Positions 10,161 to 19,135 of a stretch of 64,000 nt of DNA are shown one piece after another. How positions within the stretch are numbered: position 1 is the stretch's first letter; every line of letters begins with the position of its first letter. Source of the stretch: Methylotenera sp. (GTDB lineage: Bacteria > Pseudomonadota > Gammaproteobacteria > Burkholderiales > Methylophilaceae); the NCBI RefSeq assembly GCF_029946165.1, contig NZ_JAQSDZ010000001.1:352442-416441 (forward strand), written 5' to 3'. The notes beneath the pieces are model-generated. The model saw only the letters and a program-made list of their open reading frames with translations, made no database searches and was not told where the DNA came from. The position numbers and the translations under genes were made by a program.

Positions 10161-11393
10161 TTATTTTGCAGCTGCTGCTTTAGGCTGTTCTGCTGGCGCT
10201 GCAGGCGCTTCGCCCGCAGGATGTGGAGCAATAGCAGCACCAGGACGCAATTTAATGACATTATCAACAATCACTTTTTCACCAGTTTCTAGACCGCTTA
10301 ATACTACCCAGTCTGAACCTACCCAGTTACCCACAACAATCGGTTTAATAGTGGCTTCATTTTTATCATTCGCCACGTAAACAAATTTGCCTTGGTCATT
10401 AGTTAACACTGAAGTTTGCGGCACCACAAACACGCCATCTTTGTGCCCTGTAGTTACACGTACGCGTACAAACTGTCCTGGTAATAAACTTTTATCAGGA
10501 TTTTCAAATGTTGCGCGTAATTGTTGTGTACCAAGTTGAGGATCTATTCCACTTGCAGCAAAGTTCAATTTACCTTTTGCCGGGAACTCCTTACCATTTG
10601 GCATAATAAGCGCTACTTCTTTTACGGTAGATGGCGATAAATGTCCGCCCAATTGCGCCAATTCACTATCTGACAAACTAAAACGTACCCAAATTGGGCT
10701 TATTTGGCTCACTTTGGTTAATAGACTTGTATTGGCACTCACCAATGCCCCTTCTGAAAACTCAAAGCGCCCAGCAATCCCAGACAATGGTGAAGTCACT
10801 GTTGTATAAGATAAGTTTAATTCCGCCTCGCGAACACCTGCCTCGGCTTGCGATAAAGCTGCACGTGCAACCGTATTGTCAGAACCCGCATTATCAGCCT
10901 CACGTTTACTAATAGACTGTGACGCAAGTAAACCATCTAAACGAGTTGCTTCTCGCTGAGTTTGCTCGACAAGTGCTTGCTGTTGAGCTAACTGAGCCTT
11001 AGCATTTGAAAGCGCAATTTGAAAAGGCACAGGGTCTATCAAAAACATAGCCTGACCTGCTTTAATAACAGAACCTTCCTCAAATAGCTTCTTAAGTAAA
11101 ATACCACCAATGCGAGGGCGTATTTCCACTTCTTTTGCACCTTCCGTTTGAGCTACAGCTTCAGCACTAATGGGCACGCTAGTTGTCTTTAACTCAATCA
11201 CACTAACAGGCATGGCTGGCATTCCGCCAGCAGTTGGCGCAGCTGGATCATTTTTCTTACCACAACCATTTAAAGCTAAGCCAACCATCAATACGATTGC
11301 AGTAAGCTTAACTTTCCCTGAAAATGATTTTGTTTTTAATAAATGTATTTGAGGGTGTTGCTTCGCGACGTTGAATAACATTATTGGCTCCAC
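10161..11393 (-). CDS. RND efflux periplasmic adaptor (AcrA/MexA-like membrane fusion protein)
   Basis: MPVSVIELKTTSVPISAEAVAQTEGAKEVEIRPRIGGILLKKLFEEGSVIKAGQAMFLIDP; upstream of RND pump. Confidence 0.94.
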   Translation of the reverse strand: MEPIMLFNVAKQHPQIHLLKTKSFSGKVKLTAIVLMVGLALNGCGKKNDPAAPTAGGMPAMPVSVIELKTTSVPISAEAVAQTEGAKEVEIRPRIGGILLKKLFEEGSVIKAGQAMFLIDPVPFQIALSNAKAQLAQQQALVEQTQREATRLDGLLASQSISKREADNAGSDNTVARAALSQAEAGVREAELNLSYTTVTSPLSGIAGRFEFSEGALVSANTSLLTKVSQISPIWVRFSLSDSELAQLGGHLSPSTVKEVALIMPNGKEFPAKGKLNFAASGIDPQLGTQQLRATFENPDKSLLPGQFVRVRVTTGHKDGVFVVPQTSVLTNDQGKFVYVANDKNEATIKPIVVGNWVGSDWVVLSGLETGEKVIVDNVIKLRPGAAIAPHPAGEAPAAPAEQPKAAAAK

Positions 11394-11566
11394 TGATTGA
11401 ATTGATTTGTGTTTATTTATTGCTTGCTAATTGACTGTTTAACTAAATTGATGGCGGAATTAAATCACCGCTCATTATTTCATTTAGTTTAACTGTTTAG
11501 CCAATTTCATCTATACCAATGATTAATATAGCATTTCTATCATTGAGTATAAAATTTCACTTGCTT

Positions 11567-11607
11567 ACATTCTTGTTTGTATGTATATTATATACAAACA
11601 AGAATGT
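11567..11607. promoter_or_regulatory. Long inverted repeat, candidate TetR-family operator
   Basis: acattcttgtttgtat (11567-11582) / atacaaacaagaatgt (11592-11607), perfect 16-bp arms with 9-bp spacer, in the divergent efflux/TetR intergenic region. Confidence 0.8.
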
Positions 11608-11694
11608 ATGTATATATATTTTACAAATATTTAACAAATGATTTGGGTTAACTAAATTGTATTAAGTAAACTACTTAAATAGCGAGAAATTTAA

Positions 11695-12315
11695 ATGGTT
11701 AGAAAAACTAAAGAAGATGCAGAACTCACAAGAAAACGTATTATTAACTCTGCGCGCGCTGTATTCTTAGCTCGCGGTGTAAGCCGATCAACTCTAGAAC
11801 ACATTGCTACGCATGCAGAAGTCACACGTGGCGCTGTATATTGGCATTTTAAAAACAAAACTGAAATTTTTCATGCTATCCGTGATCAAGTGTTTCTGCC
11901 CCTCATCGATCGCATGGACGACTCTCTGACCCTAGCTAGCGATGAAGACCCTCTCACACAAATCGAAAATAGCCTTTGTCTAACCATAGACGACCTCAAT
12001 AACAACATCGAAATGCGTCAAACATATGAAATCATGATGATTAAGTGCGAATATGTCGACGAGTTCTCTTTAGTTCTGCAACAAATCCTCAATAACTGCT
12101 CTAGTATTACAGGCAAAATCCAACTCGCCTACGAACGCGCAGGAAAACAAGATCTACTCGCGTGTAAACACACACCGCTTGCGCTTGCGCTTGATACTCA
12201 CTTATTTTTTGGCGGTTTATTGCATATGTGGGTCAAAGACGCGGATGGGTCCATGTTTAGGCATCAAGCAAAAGACCTCATCAAATCACATATCAATTTA
12301 CGCAGAAAACAGTAA
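11695..12315 (+). CDS. TetR/AcrR-family transcriptional regulator of efflux operon
   Basis: MVRKTKEDAELTRKRIINSARAVFLARGVSRSTLEHIATHAEVTRGAVYWHFKNKTEIF; divergent from RND operon. Confidence 0.93.
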   Translation: MVRKTKEDAELTRKRIINSARAVFLARGVSRSTLEHIATHAEVTRGAVYWHFKNKTEIFHAIRDQVFLPLIDRMDDSLTLASDEDPLTQIENSLCLTIDDLNNNIEMRQTYEIMMIKCEYVDEFSLVLQQILNNCSSITGKIQLAYERAGKQDLLACKHTPLALALDTHLFFGGLLHMWVKDADGSMFRHQAKDLIKSHINLRRKQ

Positions 12316-12351
12316 AAAAACAGCAAATCACTTGTTAATCGTTAAGCATGA

Positions 12352-12380
12352 CTATATTATCAATCAGACAGATAATATAG
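12352..12380. repeat. Perfect 10-bp inverted repeat after the tetR-like gene
   Basis: ctatattatc (12352-12361) / gataatatag (12371-12380), 9-nt spacer. Confidence 0.6.
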
Positions 12381-12419
12381 AGCCAAATCACTGAGGCTAC
12401 TTGTAAGCTTGGAGGCGAT

Positions 12420-12761
12420 GTGAAAGTACAAATTGGCGAAATTTACGGTAAGCAAACTTCCGCTAGATTTGTGATGTATAACGTAATAAAAGTTAGTCAA
12501 TCGCCAGCCTCTTTGCAAAACCTAGTTACATTGCAAAACATCGACAATCCATTAAGCTTGTTTGAAATTACTACACAGAAACTCGTAAGTTCAGGTTATA
12601 TACGCCTCAGCCAAACACCATTCATCGACTTAGAAGCAACTACACCAAAACGGCGCAAAGCATCTAAAAAACCTACACGCTGCCCACTTACCTTTGACTT
12701 TTTAGAAGAGCGCGCCGATAGTCAGCGCCCTGCTCCAATTCATCAAGACTTATTCGCTTAA
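12420..12761 (+). CDS. Hypothetical protein (113 aa), GTG start
   Basis: Intact ORF with upstream ggaggcgat ribosome-binding-like sequence; no recognised family. Confidence 0.6.
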   Translation: MKVQIGEIYGKQTSARFVMYNVIKVSQSPASLQNLVTLQNIDNPLSLFEITTQKLVSSGYIRLSQTPFIDLEATTPKRRKASKKPTRCPLTFDFLEERADSQRPAPIHQDLFA

Positions 12762-12770
12762 ATTTCGCAA

Positions 12771-13319
12771 TTAAGCTTTTGCTGCAAATTCAGCTACACG
12801 TATTCCCAACAATTTAGCGGTTTCCAAATCGCCCTGATTAACTTCATCTGGAGAAGAATCACTTGGCGAAGTCATTAATGCACCAGCAAAACCACCTAAA
12901 AAGTTAACATCGCCATGCTTAGACGCCTTAGTATTTGCTGGCATTAAGCCTGTTCCAACCCAAACACCAGAATGCTGCATTGCAAGTGTGAATAAATATT
13001 GAATAGTAGAAAACTTATCGCCGTTCATTGACGCAGAATTAGTAAATCCTGCATAAATCTTATTTTTCCAAACTTGGGTAAACCACCTTTTAGAGCTGGT
13101 ATCTGCAAACTTTTTAAATTGCCAACTCACCGAACCCATATATGTGGGTGAGCCCATAATAATCGCTTTAGCAGCATCTAGCTTAACCCAATCGGGTTCA
13201 GCAATATCGCCATTAGCATCGATAGTAATCAAATCAGCTTTAGCGCCTTCAGCCACTGCTTCTGCCTGTTTTTTTGTGTGTCCATAACCACTGTGGTAAA
13301 TCACTACTACATCGCTCAT
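12771..13319 (-). CDS. Flavodoxin-like / NAD(P)H:quinone oxidoreductase (WrbA-like)
   Basis: MSDVVVIYHSGYGHTKKQAEAVAEGA...IIMGSPTYMGSVSWQFKKF flavodoxin fold motifs. Confidence 0.88.
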   Translation of the reverse strand: MSDVVVIYHSGYGHTKKQAEAVAEGAKADLITIDANGDIAEPDWVKLDAAKAIIMGSPTYMGSVSWQFKKFADTSSKRWFTQVWKNKIYAGFTNSASMNGDKFSTIQYLFTLAMQHSGVWVGTGLMPANTKASKHGDVNFLGGFAGALMTSPSDSSPDEVNQGDLETAKLLGIRVAEFAAKA

Positions 13320-13542
13320 TATTGATTCTCCTAGTTTAGGTTCATTAAGTCTGATAATTTCATTTACATCACTTCGATGTCTGTCTGTTAGCCAACAAAT
13401 GACTATATTGTTATTTAACGATTTTTAATTAACGGTTTCTTAATTAACGAAGCAAAGTATAATCACAATAGTCACTTAAAGTAAGTAGGCACCAAAAACA
13501 CATATAGGCACCTTTTGTATACTATAGAGATTGAGGTTAAAC

Positions 13543-13935
13543 ATGGACGGATTCGAGAATTTAGTCAGTGAACATCATGCATGCGCATTTAATGCCGACT
13601 GCCCAACACGCCTGATACTTAATAGAATTGCGGATAAGTGGACAGTGCTCGTCATGATATTGCTAGAAGGTGAAACCAAACGCTTTAGCAATTTACAGCG
13701 GGAAATTGGAGGAATATCCCAAAAGATGCTCACACAAACACTGCGCGGATTAGAACGAGATGGCTTAGTCAGCAGAAAAGTATATGCAACCGTACCGCCA
13801 AAAGTTGAATATGCCCTCACGCCGTTGGGACATACGCTTAAAGTCTTGCTTTACGCAGTTAAAACTTGGTCTGAAACTAACATTCAAGAAGTGCTGGCGG
13901 CGCAACAAGATTACGATCAATTGAATTTGAAATAA
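13543..13935 (+). CDS. HxlR-family transcriptional regulator
   Basis: CPTRLILNRIADKWTVLVMILLEGETKRFSNLQREIGGISQKMLTQTLRGLERDGLVSRKVY is the HxlR signature; start taken at ATG 13543 rather than the TTG of the track. Confidence 0.93.
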   Translation: MDGFENLVSEHHACAFNADCPTRLILNRIADKWTVLVMILLEGETKRFSNLQREIGGISQKMLTQTLRGLERDGLVSRKVYATVPPKVEYALTPLGHTLKVLLYAVKTWSETNIQEVLAAQQDYDQLNLK

Positions 13936-14021
13936 AAAGTTAGACTCAAATATTTGCCCAGAAACCTAGTGGATATTAGCTCGCAGAGCATATATACAAT
14001 TACCCAAACAGCATGGTTTTG

Positions 14022-14216
14022 ACCTTCAATCCCCTACTACCGCGCCGAGCAGCGCAAGCTTTATGGGAGTTTTCGGCAAGCGGCTGTTTGAGCGTTAGCG
14101 AGTTTCCGCTTGCCGCCCATGAAGCTGAGCAGCGCAGGTGACAAGCGGTAGGGGGTGCTTTTTGTTTGGTTACTTTATTTTGGGCAAGCAAAATAAAGTA
14201 ACTCGCCTAGAGGCGA
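14022..14216. repeat. Highly palindromic intergenic repeat element
   Basis: Outer cccctac/gtagggg, inner cggcaagcgg/ccgcttgccg and agctttatggg/cccatgaagct arms, followed by perfect 14-bp stem gttactttattttg (14169-14182)/caaaataaagtaac (14189-14202) and tcgcct/aggcga. Confidence 0.8.
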
Positions 14217-14311
14217 ATAGCATTATGAATAAACAAGCAGAACCTAGATTAAGAATGCTGAATCAAAAATTTTAGTTTAATCTGAGTTTGAATAGAAGTT
14301 ACGGCGGGTTA

Positions 14312-14833
14312 TTAATACTTCGCATATATCTCGGTTAATAAATGCAAAGCCTCATTGCGTTTTGATCTATCGTAACTATCAAGATCAACTTTTAGATTTC
14401 TTCTCTTTAACTCATCACCATAAGATAAAGAGTTCCCACGACTGTTGGTTAAATATCTATGCTCATTTTCTGCATCCCATCTTCTTTCAGCGGCACTTTG
14501 CTGATTATGCATGTCTATATTTAACTCTCGAAACCTAATCTCTTTCTCATATGCTGACATTCGGCTAGCTATTGACTCGCTATTAACTTCGTTAGAATTT
14601 TGAGTAGTCACATTTTTTTGAGTTATTTTTTGTGTAGTTATTTGCCTTCTCAACCCAGAGTTATCGATGACATTCGGTTCAACAATAACCTCTCCGCCTT
14701 TCATACTGGAAGAGCAAGGGGCTTCTGAATATATGATTTTATTTTGTGAATTTACACATTTATAAATTTGAGAAAAAGCAATTTGAGGCAATAGCGAGAT
14801 AACTGCAATTAAAAAATACTGTAACCGCATCAT
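14312..14833 (-). CDS. DUF4124-type periplasmic protein
   Basis: Signal peptide followed by QIYKCVNSQNKIIYSEAPCSSSMKGGEV, typical DUF4124 start. Confidence 0.8.
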   Translation of the reverse strand: MMRLQYFLIAVISLLPQIAFSQIYKCVNSQNKIIYSEAPCSSSMKGGEVIVEPNVIDNSGLRRQITTQKITQKNVTTQNSNEVNSESIASRMSAYEKEIRFRELNIDMHNQQSAAERRWDAENEHRYLTNSRGNSLSYGDELKRRNLKVDLDSYDRSKRNEALHLLTEIYAKY

Positions 14834-14882
14834 TTGTCCAATTCCATAAATTTTAAGAGTTAATTCATTCCAGTGTTAAGTT

Positions 14883-16232
14883 CTACCCGCGTGGTGGCCC
14901 ACCCCTCAAATCATGACCATCCGCACTATAAATCTCAACTTCAACGAAATCACCTGGTGTTAAACCATCAGCGTCTTCCATATACACCACACCATCAATC
15001 TCTGGCGCGTCGGCTTTAGTACGCCCTATCGCTTCAACATTCCCTTCAGAATCTTGCACAATTTCATCGACTAATACAGTTTGAATACTGCCGATTTTGT
15101 TGTGTAATTTAGCCGCGCTAATGCGCTCTTGCACGGCCATAAAGCGGCTTAAGCGCTCTTGCTTAACTTCTTCTGGCACTTGGTCTGGCAGCTCATTGGC
15201 TTTTGCGCCATCCACTGCGGAATACGCAAAACAGCCTACTCTATCCAATTGCGCTTCTTCTAAGAAGTCTAGCAACATTTGAAAGTCATCTTCCGTTTCA
15301 CCTGGGAAGCCTGCAATGAAGGTACTACGCACAGTAATATCCGGACAGATTTCGCGCCATGCTTTAATGCGAGCAAGGTTATTCTCCGCATGTGCTGGGC
15401 GTTTCATAGCTTTTAAAATACGTGGACTGGCATGCTGAAATGGCACATCCAAATAAGGCAGAATCAAGCCATCTGCCATTAAAGGAATCACTTCGTCCAC
15501 GTGCGGATATGGGTAAACATAGTGCAAGCGCGTCCAAACGCCCAAGTCGCTCAAACTTTGGCAGAGCTCTGTCATGCGTGTTTTTACGGGGCGGCCGTTC
15601 CAAAAACCTGGGCGATATTTAACATCTACGCCATAAGCAGAAGTATCTTGTGAGATGACTAAAATCTCACTCACCCCAGCTTTGACTAAGTTTTCAGCCT
15701 CGTTTAACACTTCGCCAATTGGGCGGCTGACTAAATCACCGCGCATGCTTGGAATAATACAGAAGCTACAACGGTGGTTACAGCCTTCTGAAATCTTTAA
15801 ATATGCATAATGGCTTGGTGTTAGGCGGATACCTTGTGGTGGGACTAAATCGATAAATGGCTCGTGCAATTTTGGCAAATTAGCATGCACGGCTGTCATC
15901 ACTTCTTCTAATGCATGCGGCCCGGTAACAGCTAGCACGCTTGGGTGCGCAGCTTCCACCACGCCTTTTTTCGCGCCTAAGCAGCCAGTCACAATCACCT
16001 TGCCATTTTTGGCAATCGCTTCGCCAATAGCATCTAGCGATTCTTCTACCGCGCTATCAATAAAGCCGCAGGTATTAACTACCACTAAATCGGCATCTTC
16101 ATAACTGCCAGAAATTTCATAGCCTTCTGCACGCAATTGGGTGAGAATACGCTCTGCATCTGAGCCCGCTTTAGGGCAACCGAGAGAGACGAAGCCAACT
16201 TTTGGATTTGATAAACTCATTATAAAACTCAC
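14883..16232 (-). CDS. rimO: Ribosomal protein S12 methylthiotransferase RimO
   Basis: [24 protein letters not shown] and [15 protein letters not shown] radical-SAM CxxxCxxC. Confidence 0.96.
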   Translation of the reverse strand: MSFIMSLSNPKVGFVSLGCPKAGSDAERILTQLRAEGYEISGSYEDADLVVVNTCGFIDSAVEESLDAIGEAIAKNGKVIVTGCLGAKKGVVEAAHPSVLAVTGPHALEEVMTAVHANLPKLHEPFIDLVPPQGIRLTPSHYAYLKISEGCNHRCSFCIIPSMRGDLVSRPIGEVLNEAENLVKAGVSEILVISQDTSAYGVDVKYRPGFWNGRPVKTRMTELCQSLSDLGVWTRLHYVYPYPHVDEVIPLMADGLILPYLDVPFQHASPRILKAMKRPAHAENNLARIKAWREICPDITVRSTFIAGFPGETEDDFQMLLDFLEEAQLDRVGCFAYSAVDGAKANELPDQVPEEVKQERLSRFMAVQERISAAKLHNKIGSIQTVLVDEIVQDSEGNVEAIGRTKADAPEIDGVVYMEDADGLTPGDFVEVEIYSADGHDLRGGPPRG

Positions 16233-16258
16233 ATTTCTAATTTAAATAGGGTGAAACT

Positions 16259-16301
16259 AAAATTAAAACGTCTAGACATATAGTGACGATGTTTTAATTT
16301 T
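16259..16301. repeat. Inverted repeat in divergent intergenic region upstream of rimO
   Basis: aaaattaaaac (16259-16269) / gttttaatttt (16291-16301), extended by gtc/gac internally. Confidence 0.6.
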
Positions 16302-16313
16302 TTAAAAATTTAT

Positions 16314-16556
16314 ATGTACATTATTGCAATTGCTTGGCTTTATGTCGTCACATTAATGGCGGCTTCCGAAAAAACGTTAACGGCTGGACTACTTACCTTT
16401 GTATTTTATGGCTTATTACCTTGCGCTTTACTACTTTGGATATTGGGTGTTAACCATAGACGCTTCAAAAAACATCAACAGTCTTTACAACAAGAATTTT
16501 TACTCGAGGAAGAAGTGAGCAAGCAAGATAGTGCTGACACCAATCGAAATCAGTAA
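16314..16556 (+). CDS. Small membrane protein (80 aa), hypothetical
   Basis: Two predicted TM segments plus charged tail; overlaps the convergent ZIP transporter by 57 bp. Confidence 0.65.
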   Translation: MYIIAIAWLYVVTLMAASEKTLTAGLLTFVFYGLLPCALLLWILGVNHRRFKKHQQSLQQEFLLEEEVSKQDSADTNRNQ

Positions 16557-17405
16557 TACTTGCGCAATGGTGGCTTTTAATTCTGTGCGTTTGTGCAAAC
16601 CTGGAATTAAATCTGCCACTGCCACGTAAAGCAAACTTGATGCCGCTAAAGCTAAAATAACAGGAATCCAGCTTTGCACATATTGCAACGCAAAGTAAGC
16701 AATCAACCCGCCGACCATCGTCGCCACGCTTGAAACCAAGTTGAAAATTAAAGCCTGTTTTTTTGTGTAGCCTGAATGTAGCAATATTAGGAAATCACCC
16801 ACTTCTTGCGGAATTTCATGCGCGATAATCGCCAATGCTGTTACTACCCCAAGCTTAATATCCGCTGTAAATGCGGCAGCTATCAAAATACCATCAATAA
16901 AATTATGAAAAGTATCGCCTATCATAATCATTAAGCCGCTTCTGCCGCCATCGTGTGAATGAGAATGGCTGTGTACATCGCTAAGTAAAATAGTTGGTTG
17001 TTGTGCATTAACAGCGCGATATTTGGCGCCGCCTTCTTTTTCTGGGTGTGTGACTGGGCAATTCTCTTCGGTATGTACCGCATGTACTTCGCAATGGTCG
17101 CCGTGACAATGGCGCCAAATGACCAATTTCTCTAATACAAAAAATAACAATAAGCCAAATAATAGCGTTGCTGAAACTGTTTCCACGCTACCTGCAATAC
17201 TAAATGCATGCGGCAAAATCTCTAAAAATACTGCACCTAACATAGCGCCAATCGCATAGCTCACCAACATAGGCACCCATGAAATGCGAACGTTGAGTGC
17301 AAACAATGCAGCCAAACAAACGCTTAATATTCCGCCCAATAAACTGGATAGAACAATCCAGCTTAGTACAGATAACGGTGCAGAATTAATAGCGAGGTTT
17401 AACAT
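16500..17405 (-). CDS. ZIP-family metal transporter
   Basis: His-rich loop DVHSHSHSHDGG, MIGDTFHNFIDGILIAAAF and AHEIPQEVGDF ZIP motifs. Confidence 0.92.
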   Translation of the reverse strand: MLNLAINSAPLSVLSWIVLSSLLGGILSVCLAALFALNVRISWVPMLVSYAIGAMLGAVFLEILPHAFSIAGSVETVSATLLFGLLLFFVLEKLVIWRHCHGDHCEVHAVHTEENCPVTHPEKEGGAKYRAVNAQQPTILLSDVHSHSHSHDGGRSGLMIMIGDTFHNFIDGILIAAAFTADIKLGVVTALAIIAHEIPQEVGDFLILLHSGYTKKQALIFNLVSSVATMVGGLIAYFALQYVQSWIPVILALAASSLLYVAVADLIPGLHKRTELKATIAQVLLISIGVSTILLAHFFLE

Positions 17406-17568
17406 AGAGTTTTAAATAAGGCTTAAAAGGTGATCTAAACAAACTAACGAAGTGTGCATTATACTGAATATATACAAGCAAAGTCTTAGTCGTATTTGAT
17501 TGCTTGTTAAAACCTTAATCACCCCAACATAATGCGATATATCAATCAATTAGCACAATTAAATTTAC

Positions 17569-18360
17569 ATGATGAAAACCGCTGAAAATATCACGCGCAT
17601 GCCAGCCATCTTTATTGGGCACGGCAACCCCATGAATGCGATAACAGACAATCCATATCGTGAGGCTTGGCTAGCTTTGGGTAAGCGCTTGCCTAAACCA
17701 AACGCAATACTATGCATTTCCGCACATTGGCAAACGCGCGGCACACAAGTTTGTGCAGTAGAAAATCCACAAACCATCCATGATTTTGGCGGTTTCCCAG
17801 CAGAGCTATTCGCTCAGCAATACCCTGCGCCAGGCTCGCCTAAATACGCAAAAATGCTCTGCGATTTATTTCCTGCCAATCAAATAACCAGTACATTAGA
17901 TTGGGGTTTAGATCATGGCGCTTGGACAGTTCTACAATCTCTTTTCCCTGAAGCTGACGTGCCAGTTTTTCAGCTTAGTTTAGATATGAATCTAAACTTT
18001 GCGCAACATTTCAAGCTGGCCAAGCAATTAGCTAGCCTACGTGAACAAGGCGTAATGATTATAGCTAGCGGCAACATCGTGCATAATTTGGGCAAACTCG
18101 ACATGCAAGGCAAAACGGCTGAATGGACTATTGCATTTGATGATTACATTAAAAAAGCGCTGGAATCAGAAGAAGAGACCGCATTAATAGATATAGCTCT
18201 CGCAGGCGACTCAGCAAGATTTGCAGTGCCTACAGATGAGCATTACTTGCCTTTGTTGTACATTGCCGCAGTTAAGCATGCCAACGACAATATGCAATTC
18301 TTAACAGAAAGTTTTGATTTAGGTGCTTTGAGTATGCGTAGCGTAATTTACAGCAGTTAA
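17569..18360 (+). CDS. DODA-type extradiol ring-cleavage dioxygenase (LigB/YgiD-like)
   Basis: MPAIFIGHGNPMNAI...ILCISAHWQTRGTQV...HDFGGFP family motifs. Confidence 0.92.
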   Translation: MMKTAENITRMPAIFIGHGNPMNAITDNPYREAWLALGKRLPKPNAILCISAHWQTRGTQVCAVENPQTIHDFGGFPAELFAQQYPAPGSPKYAKMLCDLFPANQITSTLDWGLDHGAWTVLQSLFPEADVPVFQLSLDMNLNFAQHFKLAKQLASLREQGVMIIASGNIVHNLGKLDMQGKTAEWTIAFDDYIKKALESEEETALIDIALAGDSARFAVPTDEHYLPLLYIAAVKHANDNMQFLTESFDLGALSMRSVIYSS

Positions 18361-19130
18361 TTATCTAGCCAAATCAAACTAGCCATGCGACCAGTCACAT
18401 TATCTCGCCTGAATGAGAAAAAGCGCGCTTCATCGGTATAAGTGCAGAAATCCTCATTAACGCTACCGCCGTAAATTTGCGTAACGCCCACATTTTTTAA
18501 GCGTTGCTGCGCGATTAAATACATATTGCAAAGCCACTTTTGGTTTTCTTTATGGTCGCCGTGCGGCTTGAATGCTTGCTCAGCATGAGAATCATGCTGC
18601 ATAAATTGCTGCCTGACTTCTTCGCCCACTTCAAAAGCATCGGGGCCAATCGCAGGGCCAAGCCAAGCTAAAATCTCGCTTTTTTCAACGGGAAGTTTAT
18701 TAACTGCCGCTTCAATAACACCATCACACAAACCGCGCCAACCTGCATGTACAGCTGCAACCACCGTTCCAGCCTTGTCACACAACAATACAGGCAAACA
18801 GTCTGCCGTCATCGTGACGCAAACCACGTTCGCTTGAGTGGTAAACGCCGCATCAGCATTTTGCAAACAAGTGCTTTGTGCAGCGTCAATTACTTCAACG
18901 CCGTGCACTTGATTCACCCACACTGGCTCACTAGGTAAATATGGACTTAATAATTGACGATTTTTGGCAACGGCGATCGCATCATCACCAACATGCGCAC
19001 CTAAATTCAAACTCGCATAAGGGGCCAAGCTAACGCCACCTAAGCGAGTTGTTTGCAATGCCTTAACATTGGCTGGTGCAGGCCAGTTTGGGACTATGAA
19101 ATTTAAATCAGGAAAATGCAAATCAGACAT
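18357..19130 (-). CDS. pgeF: Peptidoglycan editing factor PgeF (YfiH/laccase-domain family)
   Basis: LQTTRLGGVSLAPYASLNLGAHVGDD; VHAGWRGLCDGVI; downstream of rluD. Confidence 0.94.
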   Translation of the reverse strand: MSDLHFPDLNFIVPNWPAPANVKALQTTRLGGVSLAPYASLNLGAHVGDDAIAVAKNRQLLSPYLPSEPVWVNQVHGVEVIDAAQSTCLQNADAAFTTQANVVCVTMTADCLPVLLCDKAGTVVAAVHAGWRGLCDGVIEAAVNKLPVEKSEILAWLGPAIGPDAFEVGEEVRQQFMQHDSHAEQAFKPHGDHKENQKWLCNMYLIAQQRLKNVGVTQIYGGSVNEDFCTYTDEARFFSFRRDNVTGRMASLIWLDN

Positions 19131-19135
19131 AGCAT

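Noticed and set aside
14000-14191. 63-aa ORF
   Set aside because: Encoded entirely by a palindromic intergenic repeat; spurious translation.
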